The notes under the pieces: model-generated
Seen by the model: the letters and a program-made list of their open reading frames with translations, nothing else
Told to the model about the DNA's origin: nothing
Databases searched by the model: none
Translations under genes and position numbers: made by a program
In this document: one piece after another, positions 8,931 through 17,583 of the stretch
How the letters are laid out: every line of letters begins with the position of its first letter
Numbering within the stretch: the first letter of the stretch is position 1
Assembly (NCBI GenBank): GCA_002842035.1
Contig: PHBP01000003.1
Span: 186,001-250,000 of the forward strand
Direction of reading: 5' to 3'
Origin: Candidatus Cloacimonetes bacterium HGW-Cloacimonetes-2
Lineage (GTDB): Bacteria > Cloacimonadota > Cloacimonadia > Cloacimonadales > Cloacimonadaceae
DNA length: 64,000 nucleotides

Positions 8931-9635
8931 ATGAAATTGTTCAGGAACTTTGCAGCAATCCTTGTAACACTCAGCTTGTCAGCTTGTGCAGTGATGGATT
9001 TGACGCATCAGAATACAGCAGTGCCACTGCCGGAAGGAGATCTGCAAGTCTCAGCTTATATGGGGCTGGGGCTTGATATGGATACGATGATCAGGGATCC
9101 TGAATCTGAAGAAGTGGAGGATCCCACCCTGGGAGCCTCTCCGGTAATGGGAATGACTGCATACTTTGGGTTAAATCCCGATCTTGAGCTACAGGGAAAG
9201 GCTTATGCCGCAACCAGCAGCTATGGGCTTAAGCTGGGGTTTAAACACCTGATCTATCACGAAGATAATCAGTATATATCTGTGATCCCTGCCTTTACAA
9301 GGGTTTCCAGCGATGTTACCAATGATTCAGATGGTGCCGAATCAAGCTATCGATCGATAGGATTGGAAGGATCTGTGATCAATTCCTGGGTGCTGAGCAG
9401 ATACTTCACAGCAAGCTTGGGCGCGAGATTTAATTATAGCAGGTTTACCCGGGTGGAGGATGATCAGGAGGAAGGCCCTTACAACATATTGCATGGCGGA
9501 TTAATGGGTAATATGCTGATTACGCTGGGGCCTGTGATTATCTTTCCCGAGATGGGGGTGGAATTTGCCCCCAACCAAAATGATGAGATCGAGATTTTGC
9601 CTTCTCCAGCCTTGGGCTTGGGAATTAAGTTCTAA
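8931..9635 (+). CDS. Outer-surface lipoprotein, beta-barrel-like
   Basis: 234 residues. The ATG at 8931 is taken rather than an upstream in-frame ATG because AAGGAG lies 7 bases before it and a lipoprotein signal starts there (MKLFRNFAAILVTLSLSAC, lipobox LSAC). After the Cys comes AVMDLTHQNTAVPLP, then an alternating hydrophobic, Gly/Tyr-rich body ending in ALGLGIKF, typical of small outer-membrane barrels. It resembles the truncated protein at the left window edge. It probably sits in the outer membrane; function is unknown. Confidence 0.8.
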   Translation: MKLFRNFAAILVTLSLSACAVMDLTHQNTAVPLPEGDLQVSAYMGLGLDMDTMIRDPESEEVEDPTLGASPVMGMTAYFGLNPDLELQGKAYAATSSYGLKLGFKHLIYHEDNQYISVIPAFTRVSSDVTNDSDGAESSYRSIGLEGSVINSWVLSRYFTASLGARFNYSRFTRVEDDQEEGPYNILHGGLMGNMLITLGPVIIFPEMGVEFAPNQNDEIEILPSPALGLGIKF

Positions 9636-9728
9636 GAATGATAGATTAAGCTCGGCAATGGCAAGGAATTGACTTGACAGGGGTATGCCGGCGAAAAAAC
9701 TGGCATTGGATCTTTTAATCAGTGCATA

Positions 9729-10077
9729 GGGGGTGATATGGTTTCGACAGGGAACTTTGAGTGTGAGAGATGCATGCCGGAGACGCTATCCACTCCGTTA
9801 ACAAGTGGCAACAAAAATTAATTGCAAACAACAACTACTCCTTAGCAGCATAAGCCGCTAACGTTCCACCTTCCCGTTCCGTCGGGGAAGAATGGGGCGT
9901 CGTAACAGTACGGACGCTCTGCAAGTAGTGCCTGGTGCTTGCAGCTAAGACTACGGGCTGGGTTCAGAATGGGTCTGATTGCCTTCCCATCTGAACTGAG
10001 ACTAAAGACAACTAAGCATGTAGATTCGCTTGCAAGCGGTTCTTTGGACGCGGGTTCGATACCCGCCACCTCCACCA
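9729..10077 (+). ncRNA. ssrA: Transfer-messenger RNA (tmRNA)
   Basis: One-piece tmRNA of 349 nt. The 5' end GGGGGTGATATGGTTTCGACAGG-type start pairs with CACCTCC before ACCA at the 3' end (seven pairs, one G-U). The T-arm GCGGGTTCGATACCCGC and an encoded CCA are present. The tag reading frame starts at GCA 9824 and stops at TAA 9851: tag ANNNYSLAA. The conserved Ala-Ala end for ClpXP-type proteolysis is kept. It rescues stalled ribosomes with SmpB. A TTGACA lies at 9674 but no clear -10 was seen. Confidence 0.95.
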
Positions 10078-10083
10078 ATTTTG

Positions 10084-10113
10084 GTTAATGAGTGAACAAG
10101 TTAATGAGTTAAT
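10084..10113 (+). repeat. Left inverted repeat flanking S23-family gene
   Basis: The core of 22 bases (10084-10105) reads GTTAATGAGTGAA, then C, AAGTTAAT; it is followed by a further TGAGTTAAT. The reverse complement matches 10515-10536 with one mismatch. It starts 7 bases after the tmRNA CCA end. Confidence 0.8.
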
Positions 10114-10133
10114 AGTGACATAGGGGCTTAGCT

Positions 10134-10499
10134 ATGATGCACACGGATTTGAAAGTATATCAGGAGAGCATCCTACTGGTAAAGGATATCTATAACCTTA
10201 CCAAAGATTTTCCCAAAGATGAGCAATGGGGACTGGTATCTCAGATGAAGCGAGCTGTTATATCAGTGCCATCCAATATTGCTGAAGGTTCCGGACGAAA
10301 AACCAGAAATGAGCTGAATCAATTCCTGAACATAGCAATGGGCTCCCTTACAGAGCTCGATACGCACCTCGAGATTGCCGGAGTTTTGGGATTTGTTGTC
10401 GATGCTGGCGTATTGACCAGGACAAAGAATCGTTTGGATGAGGTTAAGCGAATGCTGGCAGCTTTGCAGCGGAGCTTAACAGCCCCATCTCCCAGTTAG
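10134..10499 (+). CDS. Four-helix-bundle protein (S23/IVP family)
   Basis: 121 residues (or 120 from the adjacent second ATG). It has the hallmark SVPSNIAEGSGRKT motif and all-helical pattern of the '23S rRNA intervening sequence protein' family (TIGR02436-like), related to the Avd accessory proteins of diversity-generating retroelements. Members were first seen inside 23S rRNA intervening sequences but often stand alone. A weak AGGGG precedes the first ATG. The gene lies between inverted repeats and separates tmRNA from rpsO, so it looks inserted. No reverse transcriptase or variable repeat is near, so a retroelement role is not supported here. Molecular function is unknown. Confidence 0.85.
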   Translation: MMHTDLKVYQESILLVKDIYNLTKDFPKDEQWGLVSQMKRAVISVPSNIAEGSGRKTRNELNQFLNIAMGSLTELDTHLEIAGVLGFVVDAGVLTRTKNRLDEVKRMLAALQRSLTAPSPS

Positions 10500-10514
10500 C
10501 AGGTTGGAATCACG

Positions 10515-10544
10515 ATTAACTTATTCACTCATTAACTCATTAAC
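10515..10544 (-). repeat. Right inverted repeat flanking S23-family gene
   Basis: ATTAACTTATTCACTCATTA and following bases. The core 10515-10536 is the inverted match (21 of 22) to 10084-10105; an extra CTCATTAAC unit follows, mirroring the extra unit on the left side. Confidence 0.8.
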
Positions 10545-10612
10545 TTCAGATTTTCCTTTACAAATCCCGCCCCTCTCAAATCCTTGCATTATTAATTCAT
10601 CTGGAGGATGAA

Positions 10613-10882
10613 ATGCCACTAAAACCTGAGGCTAAACAAGCTATCATGGCAGAGTTTAAACTCCATGAATCAGACACAGGATCCCCTGAAGTACAGGTTG
10701 CGATGCTCTCACGTCGTATCAACGACATCACTGAGCACCTGAAAGTCCACAGTAAGGACTTCTCAACCCGTCGGGGTCTCTTGAAGCTGATCGGGCAACG
10801 CAGGCGCCTCCTTGATTATATGAAGCGTGTTGACATCGAACGTTACCGCTCCATTATCAAGGCCCTGAATATCAGAAAGTAA
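10613..10882 (+). CDS. rpsO: 30S ribosomal protein S15
   Basis: 89 residues, the usual family length. Contains the family core [16 protein letters not shown] (21-36), '[25 protein letters not shown]' and the terminal [13 protein letters not shown]. It binds helices 20-22 of 16S rRNA early in 30S assembly. GGAGG lies 7 bases upstream of the ATG. It is followed by a terminator-like hairpin and then pnp, the conserved rpsO-pnp order. Confidence 0.97.
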   Translation: MPLKPEAKQAIMAEFKLHESDTGSPEVQVAMLSRRINDITEHLKVHSKDFSTRRGLLKLIGQRRRLLDYMKRVDIERYRSIIKALNIRK

Positions 10883-10907
10883 CTCAGCCAAGATATTGAT
10901 GAAACAT

Positions 10908-10959
10908 GAAAAAGCAGGATTCTCTGGCGCCGCAATGCCGGCTGAGGGAATCCCTTTTT
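10908..10959 (+). terminator. Terminator-like hairpin between rpsO and pnp
   Basis: GGATTC (10917-10922) pairs with GAATCC (10948-10953), with an inner GGC/GCC pairing, followed by TTTTT (10955-10959). The stem is interrupted, so termination may be partial, as for the rpsO-pnp intergenic terminator of enterobacteria. Confidence 0.6.
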
Positions 10960-10985
10960 CATATTTAGTAAGAAACCAGCTCTTT

Positions 10986-11050
10986 GGGAGAAACGAGCAA
11001 TAAGCTAAAGCCCGATCTTAATGGGTCTTAGCCTATTGCTTCTCTCTCCC
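10986..11050 (+). promoter_or_regulatory. Long hairpin in the pnp leader
   Basis: A 65-base imperfect hairpin. Four blocks pair in order: GGGAGA/TCTCCC, AGCAATA/TATTGCT, GCTAA/TTAGC and CCC/GGG, enclosing the loop GATCTTAAT. It ends 29 bases before the pnp start codon. In enterobacteria a comparable leader duplex is cut by RNase III and lets PNPase repress its own mRNA; the same role here is an inference. Confidence 0.65.
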
Positions 11051-11079
11051 GTGGGGTAAAACCTAAAAGGAGAAATTGT

Positions 11080-13296
11080 ATGCACAATTTCAATATTACC
11101 AAGAAAACCATCGAGTTCTGCGGGCGTCCGCTGACCATCGAGACCGGCAGAATGGCAAAACAAGCCAATGGTTCTGTCTTTATTCAATATGGCCTTACCT
11201 CTGTATTGGTCACAGCTACAATGTCAAAAGAAGCCACAGTTGGAACTGATTTCTTCCCGTTGACAGTAGATTTTATCGAGAAGATGTACGCTTCTGGCAA
11301 GATTCCCGGAGGTTTCTTCAAGCGTGAATCCAAGCCTTCTACCGGTGCCACCTTGATGGCGAGAGTGATAGATCGCTCGATCAGACCTCTTTTCCCGGAT
11401 GGATTTCGCAATGCAGTGCACGTTGTGCTAAATGTTCTATCCTATGACGGTGAGAACAATCCGGAAGTCTTGGGCGTTTTGGGAGCATCCCTAGCCCTTT
11501 CCATCTCGGATATTCCTTTCCACGGGCCTATCGCCGGCGTTACAGTGGGCTACGTCGAAGATCAGATTGTGGTAAATCCCACTATTCAACAGATCAACGA
11601 AACCTCTAAGCTCAATCTGGCTGTGGCTGGAAGCGAGAATTCGATTGTGATGATCGAATCCGCTGCATCTGAACTCTCGGAAGAGATTATGCTGGATGCG
11701 GTCTATGCCGGACACGATGAGATCAAGAAGCTTGTGGCTCTGCAGAATGAATTTGTAACTGAAATTGGCAAGCCCAAAGTGGAAGTAGCTCTCAATACTA
11801 TCCCTGTAGAGATACTCAGCCGGGTTGAAGCTGATTATGGACAGATTATTGCCAAATCCGCAGTAATCTTTGGCAAGCAAGAGCGTCAGGATGCCTTTGA
11901 TAATGCTGAGGCTGAGATGCTTGAGAAATATGCAGAGACTGATGGTGAGGAGTTTGCAGACAAAGAGAAGCTTTACAAAGAAGCTTACGAGGAGCTGATT
12001 CGCCGCTGCGTGCGTGAATCCATCATCAATCAGCATCACAGAGTGGATGGCAGAGGCTTGGACGATATCAGGGATATTACCTGCGAGATCGACGTATTGC
12101 CTTTGGTGCACGGATCATCCTTGTTTACCCGTGGAGAGACTCAATCTCTGGGTACCCTTACCCTGGGTGGTGGTTCAGACGAACAAGTAATCGATTCCCT
12201 TGAGGAAGAATACAAGAAACACTATTATCTGCATTACAACTTCCCGCCTTTCAGCGTTGGTGAAGCAGGCAGAATGGGTCCGACCGGCAGACGTGAGCTG
12301 GGTCATGGCAATCTTGCAGAGCGTGCTCTGGCAACTGTCATCCCTTCACCGGAAGTCTTCCCTTACACAATCCGTCTGGTTTCAGATATTCTGGAATCAA
12401 ACGGTAGCTCCTCAATGGCTTCTATCTGCTCTACCTGCCTGGCAATGATGGCAGGTGGCGTGCCGATCAAAGCACCGGTTGCCGGAATTGCCAATGGTCT
12501 GATCAAGGAAGGGGACAAGTTTGTAGTACTCACAGACATTATGGGTCTCGAAGATCACCTGGGTGATATGGATTTCAAGTGTGCCGGTACTCGCGAAGGT
12601 ATCACTGCTATGCAGATGGATATCAAGATAGAAGGCATCACCAAAGAGATAATGAGCATTGCTCTTCAGAAAGCCAAAGCAGCCAGAATCCAGATTTTGG
12701 ATATTATGCAGGAATGCATCGCAGAACCCCGAGAGGATCTGCTGCCCTCAGCTCCGAGAATCGAATCATTCAAGGTTCCTACCGATAAGATCGGCGAGGT
12801 AATAGGACCCGCAGGCAAGATGATCAAATCTATCATCGAGATCTGCAAAGTCCAAGTGGATATCAATGACGACGGTACAGTGCGAATCCTTTCCCCGGAC
12901 AAATCCTCCATTGATCAAGCCAAAGCTATGATCAAGGGGATAGTCGAAGTGCCCGAGATTGGCACAATCACCGAAGGTAAGGTTACACGTATTGAGAACT
13001 ATGGTGTCTTCGCGAAGATACTGGGTGGAGTCAAAGAAGGTATGGTTCACGTATCTGAGATGCACACCAGCCGCATTAATCACCCGCTGGATATGGTCAA
13101 AATCGGTGATACAATCCACGTAAAGGTCTCCAAGATCGAAAACGGTAAGATCGGTCTTTCGATGAAGGGACTTCCCGGTAATCCCGAGCCTGATCCCAAT
13201 GCACCCAAAGACCGTCCCGAGATGCATCAACGCAGGGATGATCGTGGAGACAGAGGCGATCGCAGACCACCCAGAAGGGATAACTTCCGCAGATAA
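11080..13296 (+). CDS. pnp: Polyribonucleotide nucleotidyltransferase (PNPase)
   Basis: 738 residues. Two RNase PH-like domains (about 10-235 and 330-545) joined by a helical segment, a KH domain with its GxxG loop (IGPAGKMIK, about 570) and an S1 domain ([16 protein letters not shown], about 630-695), then a basic tail rich in [11 protein letters not shown]. It degrades RNA 3' to 5' with phosphate as a trimer. The second PH domain has the phosphate-site block [22 protein letters not shown] lies upstream of the ATG. Likely autoregulated through the leader hairpin. ahcY begins 10 bases downstream. Confidence 0.97.
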   Translation: MHNFNITKKTIEFCGRPLTIETGRMAKQANGSVFIQYGLTSVLVTATMSKEATVGTDFFPLTVDFIEKMYASGKIPGGFFKRESKPSTGATLMARVIDRSIRPLFPDGFRNAVHVVLNVLSYDGENNPEVLGVLGASLALSISDIPFHGPIAGVTVGYVEDQIVVNPTIQQINETSKLNLAVAGSENSIVMIESAASELSEEIMLDAVYAGHDEIKKLVALQNEFVTEIGKPKVEVALNTIPVEILSRVEADYGQIIAKSAVIFGKQERQDAFDNAEAEMLEKYAETDGEEFADKEKLYKEAYEELIRRCVRESIINQHHRVDGRGLDDIRDITCEIDVLPLVHGSSLFTRGETQSLGTLTLGGGSDEQVIDSLEEEYKKHYYLHYNFPPFSVGEAGRMGPTGRRELGHGNLAERALATVIPSPEVFPYTIRLVSDILESNGSSSMASICSTCLAMMAGGVPIKAPVAGIANGLIKEGDKFVVLTDIMGLEDHLGDMDFKCAGTREGITAMQMDIKIEGITKEIMSIALQKAKAARIQILDIMQECIAEPREDLLPSAPRIESFKVPTDKIGEVIGPAGKMIKSIIEICKVQVDINDDGTVRILSPDKSSIDQAKAMIKGIVEVPEIGTITEGKVTRIENYGVFAKILGGVKEGMVHVSEMHTSRINHPLDMVKIGDTIHVKVSKIENGKIGLSMKGLPGNPEPDPNAPKDRPEMHQRRDDRGDRGDRRPPRRDNFRR

Positions 13297-13306
13297 GGAG
13301 CTTTCA

Positions 13307-14710
13307 GTGGATTACAAAGTAGCAGACATCAGCTTGCAGGACTACGGTCGCAAAGAAATTGAGATCGCAGAGATTGAGATGCCGGGTTTGATAGCCCTGC
13401 GTAATAAGTATGCGTCTTCCAAGCCTCTCAAAGGTGCCAAAATCACCGGCAGTCTCCATATGACAATCCAGACGGCTGTTCTGATTGAGACACTGGTAGA
13501 GCTTGGTGCCGAGATTCGTTGGGCAAGCTGCAATATCTTTAGCACTCAAGATCACGCTGCTGCAGCAATCGCAGCAGCCGGTATCCCCGTCTTTGCCTGG
13601 AAGGGTGAAAGCCTTGAGGAATACTGGTGGTGCACTCTCCAAGCTCTTAGCTGGAAAGAAGGCGGCCCCGATCTGATCGTTGATGATGGCGGAGATGCCA
13701 CTTTGATGATCCACGAAGGTTACAGACTCGAAGAACAATACGCTGCGACAGGCATTCTACCCAAAGCAGATCCAGATAATAACGAACTGAATATATTACA
13801 AAGCTTGCTGCTGAAGGATCTGGCAACAGATCCTCAGCGCTGGCATAGAATCGCCAAGAGCATCAAAGGCGTAAGCGAAGAGACCACTACGGGCGTACAC
13901 CGTCTGTATCAAATGCTGGAAGCAGGCTCATTGCTCTTCCCGGCTATCAACGTCAATGACTCCGTCACCAAGAGCAAGTTTGACAACCTCTACGGTTGCC
14001 GCGAATCCCTTGCTGATGGCATCAAGCGAGGTACAGACGTGATGGTTGCCGGCAAGGTCGTGGTAGTTTGCGGCTATGGAGATGTTGGTAAGGGCTGTGC
14101 TCAATCCATGAGCGGACTGGGTGCCAGAGTGATTGTGACCGAGATCGATCCCATCTGCGCACTGCAAGCAGCTATGGAAGGCTATGAAGTCAATACCTTG
14201 GACAATATGCTGGAAACTGCTGATATCTTCGTGACTGCCACCGGCAATTGTGATGTCATCCGTGCAGATCATATGATGAAGATGAAAAACAATGCCATCG
14301 TATGCAATATCGGACACTTTGACAATGAGATACAGGTGGAAAAGCTCTTCCATATCGAAGGTGTCACCAAGGTCAACATCAAGCCCCAGGTAGATAGGAT
14401 CGTGCTGCCTAACGACAAAGCCATAATCCTGCTTTCTGAAGGCCGCCTGGTCAATCTGGGCAATGCTACAGGGCATCCTTCATTCGTAATGAGCTGCTCA
14501 TTTACAAATCAAGTCCTTGCGCAGATGGATCTTTGGGCAAACGATCATCCTATCTCAGTGATGACTCTTAGCAAGAAACTCGATGAGGAAGTTGCCCGCT
14601 TGCATCTCGAAAAACTGGGCGTACAGCTTACCACGCTCTCTGAGAAGCAAGCTGCTTATATCAACGTTCCCCTCGAAGGACCTTACAAACCAGAACATTA
14701 TAGATACTAA
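13307..14710 (+). CDS. ahcY: Adenosylhomocysteinase
   Basis: 467 residues. It hydrolyses S-adenosylhomocysteine to adenosine and homocysteine, keeping SAM-dependent methylation running. The GTG at 13307 is chosen: AAGGAG lies 6 bases upstream and the protein then begins [18 protein letters not shown], as in homologues; longer frames overlap pnp. NAD-binding motif [13 protein letters not shown], substrate-site residues in '[13 protein letters not shown]' and '[15 protein letters not shown]', and C-terminal KPEHYRY are all present. It carries the ~40-residue insertion common in bacterial enzymes (around 150-195). It is tightly coupled to pnp and to the downstream sugar dehydrogenase. Confidence 0.96.
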   Translation: MDYKVADISLQDYGRKEIEIAEIEMPGLIALRNKYASSKPLKGAKITGSLHMTIQTAVLIETLVELGAEIRWASCNIFSTQDHAAAAIAAAGIPVFAWKGESLEEYWWCTLQALSWKEGGPDLIVDDGGDATLMIHEGYRLEEQYAATGILPKADPDNNELNILQSLLLKDLATDPQRWHRIAKSIKGVSEETTTGVHRLYQMLEAGSLLFPAINVNDSVTKSKFDNLYGCRESLADGIKRGTDVMVAGKVVVVCGYGDVGKGCAQSMSGLGARVIVTEIDPICALQAAMEGYEVNTLDNMLETADIFVTATGNCDVIRADHMMKMKNNAIVCNIGHFDNEIQVEKLFHIEGVTKVNIKPQVDRIVLPNDKAIILLSEGRLVNLGNATGHPSFVMSCSFTNQVLAQMDLWANDHPISVMTLSKKLDEEVARLHLEKLGVQLTTLSEKQAAYINVPLEGPYKPEHYRY

Positions 14711-14727
14711 ACATTGAAGGAGCCTAT

Positions 14728-16026
14728 ATGGACCTAATCTCGAAGATCAAGGACAAATCAGCGACCATAGGCGTTATCGGCCTGGGTTATGTCGGACTCC
14801 CGATGGCGGTCACAATCGCCAAAAAGGGCTTTAAAGTACTTGGGTTTGAAGTTTCAGATTATGCCATCGAGCATGTAAATGCCGGGCAAAACTACATTGG
14901 TGATGTCCAGGATGAAGACCTCGCCCAGGTCGTGAAAGACGGACTCCTCTCTGCCACCAGCGATTATTCACGTATAGCTGAAGTTCAGGCTGTGATGATT
15001 GCCGTTCCGACCCCTCTGGATCGTTATCACCAGCCGGATGTCACCTATATCAGGAAAGCCACCCAAGCGATGGCACCTTATATCAATCCGGGTACTCTGG
15101 TTGTCCTGGAGAGCACCACTTATCCCGGCACAACCCGTGAGATCATTCTTCCCGAGTTTGAGCAGAAAGGCCTCGTTGTAGGCGAAACAATCTTCCTCGC
15201 TTTCTCTCCCGAACGTGTCGATCCCGGCAATGAGACCTACAAAACTCACAATACTCCCAAGGTAGTCGGCGGTATCACTCCCAAGTGTAACGAGGTATCA
15301 AAAGCTTTATACGAGAGTATTCTGGATGCCCCGATTCATCTTGTCTCATCCCCCGAAGTCGCTGAAATGGAGAAGATTTACGAAAACACTTTCCGCAATA
15401 TAAACATTGCTCTTGCCAATGAGATGACAGTGCTCTGCGAACGTATGGGCATCAGCATCTGGGAAGTGATTGATGCTGCAAAGACCAAGCCTTATGGCTT
15501 TATGGCGTTTTACCCGGGCCCCGGAGTGGGTGGTCACTGCATCCCCATCGATCCTTTCTATCTCACCTGGAAGGCCCGTGAATTTGAATTTCACACCCGC
15601 TTGATCGAGCTTGCCGGAGAGATCAATATCGATATGCCTGAGTATGTAGTTCAAAGAGCTATCAAAGTATTGAACCGCAAGGGTATTGCCATCTCCAGAG
15701 CCAAGCTGTTGCTTTTGGGTGCGGCATATAAAAAGGATATCCGCGATATGCGTGAATCTCCGGTCGAACAGGTTATCGAGCAGCTTGAAGCTCACGATGC
15801 CGATTTCGAGATCCACGATCCTTATGTCGAGGAATTCCACAACGAGCGCAATGGCAAGACCTATGGAACAATAGCCCTTGGCAACCTGATAAAGTATGAT
15901 CTGATCATCGTGATCACCGATCATAGCTGCGTAGATTACCAAGCGATCGCCGATAGCGGCGTGAGTGTATTGGACACACGTAATGCCTTCAAAAACATCA
16001 AGGCCGAAAACGTCGAAGTCCTTTAA
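14728..16026 (+). CDS. UDP-N-acetylglucosamine 6-dehydrogenase-type nucleotide sugar dehydrogenase
   Basis: 432 residues. It oxidises C6 of a UDP-hexosamine to the uronic acid with two NAD+. N-terminal Rossmann motif GVIGLGYVGLPMA, ESTTYPGTT, substrate-site 'FSPERVDPGN', and the catalytic Cys in GPGVGGHCIPIDPF. These sequences fit the WecC/WbpA/TviB branch rather than the UDP-glucose enzyme at 17584. AAGGAG before the ATG; 17 bases after ahcY. It supplies acidic sugars for surface polysaccharide; the exact substrate is inferred. A strong terminator follows. Confidence 0.88.
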   Translation: MDLISKIKDKSATIGVIGLGYVGLPMAVTIAKKGFKVLGFEVSDYAIEHVNAGQNYIGDVQDEDLAQVVKDGLLSATSDYSRIAEVQAVMIAVPTPLDRYHQPDVTYIRKATQAMAPYINPGTLVVLESTTYPGTTREIILPEFEQKGLVVGETIFLAFSPERVDPGNETYKTHNTPKVVGGITPKCNEVSKALYESILDAPIHLVSSPEVAEMEKIYENTFRNINIALANEMTVLCERMGISIWEVIDAAKTKPYGFMAFYPGPGVGGHCIPIDPFYLTWKAREFEFHTRLIELAGEINIDMPEYVVQRAIKVLNRKGIAISRAKLLLLGAAYKKDIRDMRESPVEQVIEQLEAHDADFEIHDPYVEEFHNERNGKTYGTIALGNLIKYDLIIVITDHSCVDYQAIADSGVSVLDTRNAFKNIKAENVEVL

Positions 16027-16038
16027 TATAATACTTGT

Positions 16039-16076
16039 TCAGCCAGGTCGCAAAACCCGGTCTGGCTGACTTTTTT
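16039..16076 (+). terminator. Intrinsic terminator before the nusG-like gene
   Basis: TCAGCCAG (16039-16046) pairs with CTGGCTGA (16062-16069), followed by TTTTTT. The next gene's ATG is only 4 bases past the T-tract. Confidence 0.85.
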
Positions 16077-16079
16077 CTG

Positions 16080-16646
16080 ATGCCTACACACAAGCCTGTA
16101 GTTATCTCGGAGCTCTTTGGTGAGCTGGTTCCCAGCGATACCCAACGCTGGACCGTTATCCACACCAAACCGCGTCAGGAAAAGAAACTTGCCGATTATG
16201 CCACACGCGAAGGCATTACCTACTACCTGCCCCAGATCGAATCCAGCCACGTTTACAACCACCGTAAGGTCAGCTTTCAAGTACCTATGTTCCCCGGTTA
16301 TATCTTTGTCCGCATCAACGAGACCGAAAAGCAGCGGCTTAGCATCTCCGGATGCATTGTTAATTTCATCCGGGTACTAAATCAAGATGAATTACTGGGT
16401 GAACTGCGCAATATCTACCATACCCGAAAAAGCAAATTGGATATGGAAAACACAGTTTGGCTGGATCAGGGACTGCAAGTCGAAGTTGTCAAGGGTCCCC
16501 TCAAAGGCGTTCGAGGTGTGGTGGAAAGCCACGATAAGATAGGAGAAGTGCAGCTTCAGATTAATATTCTGCGCCAAGCCGTGCGCGTAAAAATCAAGCC
16601 AGATAACCTCAAGATTCTGGGCGAATATACTTTGGTGGAGATATAA
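16080..16646 (+). CDS. NusG paralogue of the RfaH/UpxY type
   Basis: 188 residues. NusG N-terminal domain (RWTVIHTKPRQEKKLADY, then PMFPGYIFVRI) and a C-terminal KOW domain (VKGPLKGVRGVVE). The extra ~20 N-terminal residues and its place at the head of sugar-nucleotide genes fit the specialised NusG paralogues (RfaH, UpxY, LoaP) that help polymerase through long polysaccharide operons. The housekeeping nusG normally lies next to rplK, which is absent here. The ATG at 16080 has no Shine-Dalgarno sequence and abuts a terminator; an upstream TTG lies inside the hairpin and is unlikely. The stop overlaps the next ATG (TAATG). Confidence 0.82.
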   Translation: MPTHKPVVISELFGELVPSDTQRWTVIHTKPRQEKKLADYATREGITYYLPQIESSHVYNHRKVSFQVPMFPGYIFVRINETEKQRLSISGCIVNFIRVLNQDELLGELRNIYHTRKSKLDMENTVWLDQGLQVEVVKGPLKGVRGVVESHDKIGEVQLQINILRQAVRVKIKPDNLKILGEYTLVEI

Positions 16647-17581
16647 TGAAGATACTAATCACCGGTGGTGCCGGTTTCATTGGTTCTCACGTAGCAGATG
16701 CATATCTGGCTGCCGGACACGAGCTTGTTATTGTTGACAATCTCAGTACCGGCTCTATGTCTAATGTTCCGAGCTGTGCAAAGTTTTACAATCTGGATAT
16801 CGTTTCTCCCGAGCTTAACGCTGTCTTTGAAGCTGAGAAGCCTGATCTCGTCAATCACCACGCTGCTCAGGTGAGCGTTCCTCTCTCGGTTCGCGAGCCT
16901 CTTCGGGATGCCCAGACCAACGTTTTTGGATTGCTTAATCTCTTGGAATGCTGCGTAAAGCATTCTACTAAGAAGATCATCTATATCTCATCCGGCGGTG
17001 CAATCTATGGAGAAGCGGATGAGTACCCTACAACTGAAAACTACAACCCCCAACCTCTTTCTGTATATGCGATTAACAAGATGGCGGGGGAAAGCTACCT
17101 GCGTTTTTACCATCATCAATACGGAATAGATTACGTAGTCCTGCGTTATGCAAATGTCTATGGGCCGCGCCAAGTTTCACACGGAGAAGCTGGGGTTGTC
17201 TCAATCTTTATCGAGCAGTTGCTGAGCGGCGAGATACCCACAATCAATGCCTATCCGGATGCACCCGAGGGTATGATTAGGGATTATGTTTTTGTAAGTG
17301 ACGCAGCCAAGGCAAACCTGCTGGCGCTGGATTATCCTCACCCGGATGCGTTTAATATCGGCACAGGCAAAGAGACTACAACCACTATGCTATACAACGA
17401 GATAAACAGGCAACTCGGCATAGCCGTAGAGCCCAAACGTGCTGTCCCCAGACAGGGGGATCTATCCCGTAGTTTGCTGGATTGCACAAAAGCACATAAT
17501 GAACTTGAATGGTATCCCGATTATCCATTGGAAAAAGGGATCTCTGAAGCTATAGAATACTTTAAGAAGGTCAAGAGGTAG
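16646..17581 (+). CDS. NAD-dependent sugar epimerase (GalE-like, extended SDR)
   Basis: 311 residues. N-terminal GGAGFIGSH nucleotide-binding motif, SSGGAIYG, and the catalytic Tyr-x3-Lys in [10 protein letters not shown]-terminal features [10 protein letters not shown] and [15 protein letters not shown] match UDP-glucose 4-epimerase-like enzymes. It probably interconverts UDP-sugars feeding polysaccharide synthesis; whether glucose, GlcNAc or a uronic acid is used cannot be told. GGAG lies before the ATG, which overlaps the preceding stop by one base; ugd follows after 2 bases. Confidence 0.88.
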   Translation: MKILITGGAGFIGSHVADAYLAAGHELVIVDNLSTGSMSNVPSCAKFYNLDIVSPELNAVFEAEKPDLVNHHAAQVSVPLSVREPLRDAQTNVFGLLNLLECCVKHSTKKIIYISSGGAIYGEADEYPTTENYNPQPLSVYAINKMAGESYLRFYHHQYGIDYVVLRYANVYGPRQVSHGEAGVVSIFIEQLLSGEIPTINAYPDAPEGMIRDYVFVSDAAKANLLALDYPHPDAFNIGTGKETTTTMLYNEINRQLGIAVEPKRAVPRQGDLSRSLLDCTKAHNELEWYPDYPLEKGISEAIEYFKKVKR

Positions 17582-17583
17582 TA

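Noticed and set aside
9842-10078. Minus-strand frame beginning MVEVAGIEPAS
   Set aside because: It is antisense to the tmRNA; such translations are widespread artefacts of tmRNA and tRNA genes.
10134-10499. S23-family gene as part of a diversity-generating retroelement
   Set aside because: No reverse transcriptase, template or variable repeat is present nearby.
16035-16079. Upstream TTG start for the NusG-like gene
   Set aside because: It lies inside a terminator hairpin and lacks a Shine-Dalgarno sequence; the ATG at 16080 is simpler.
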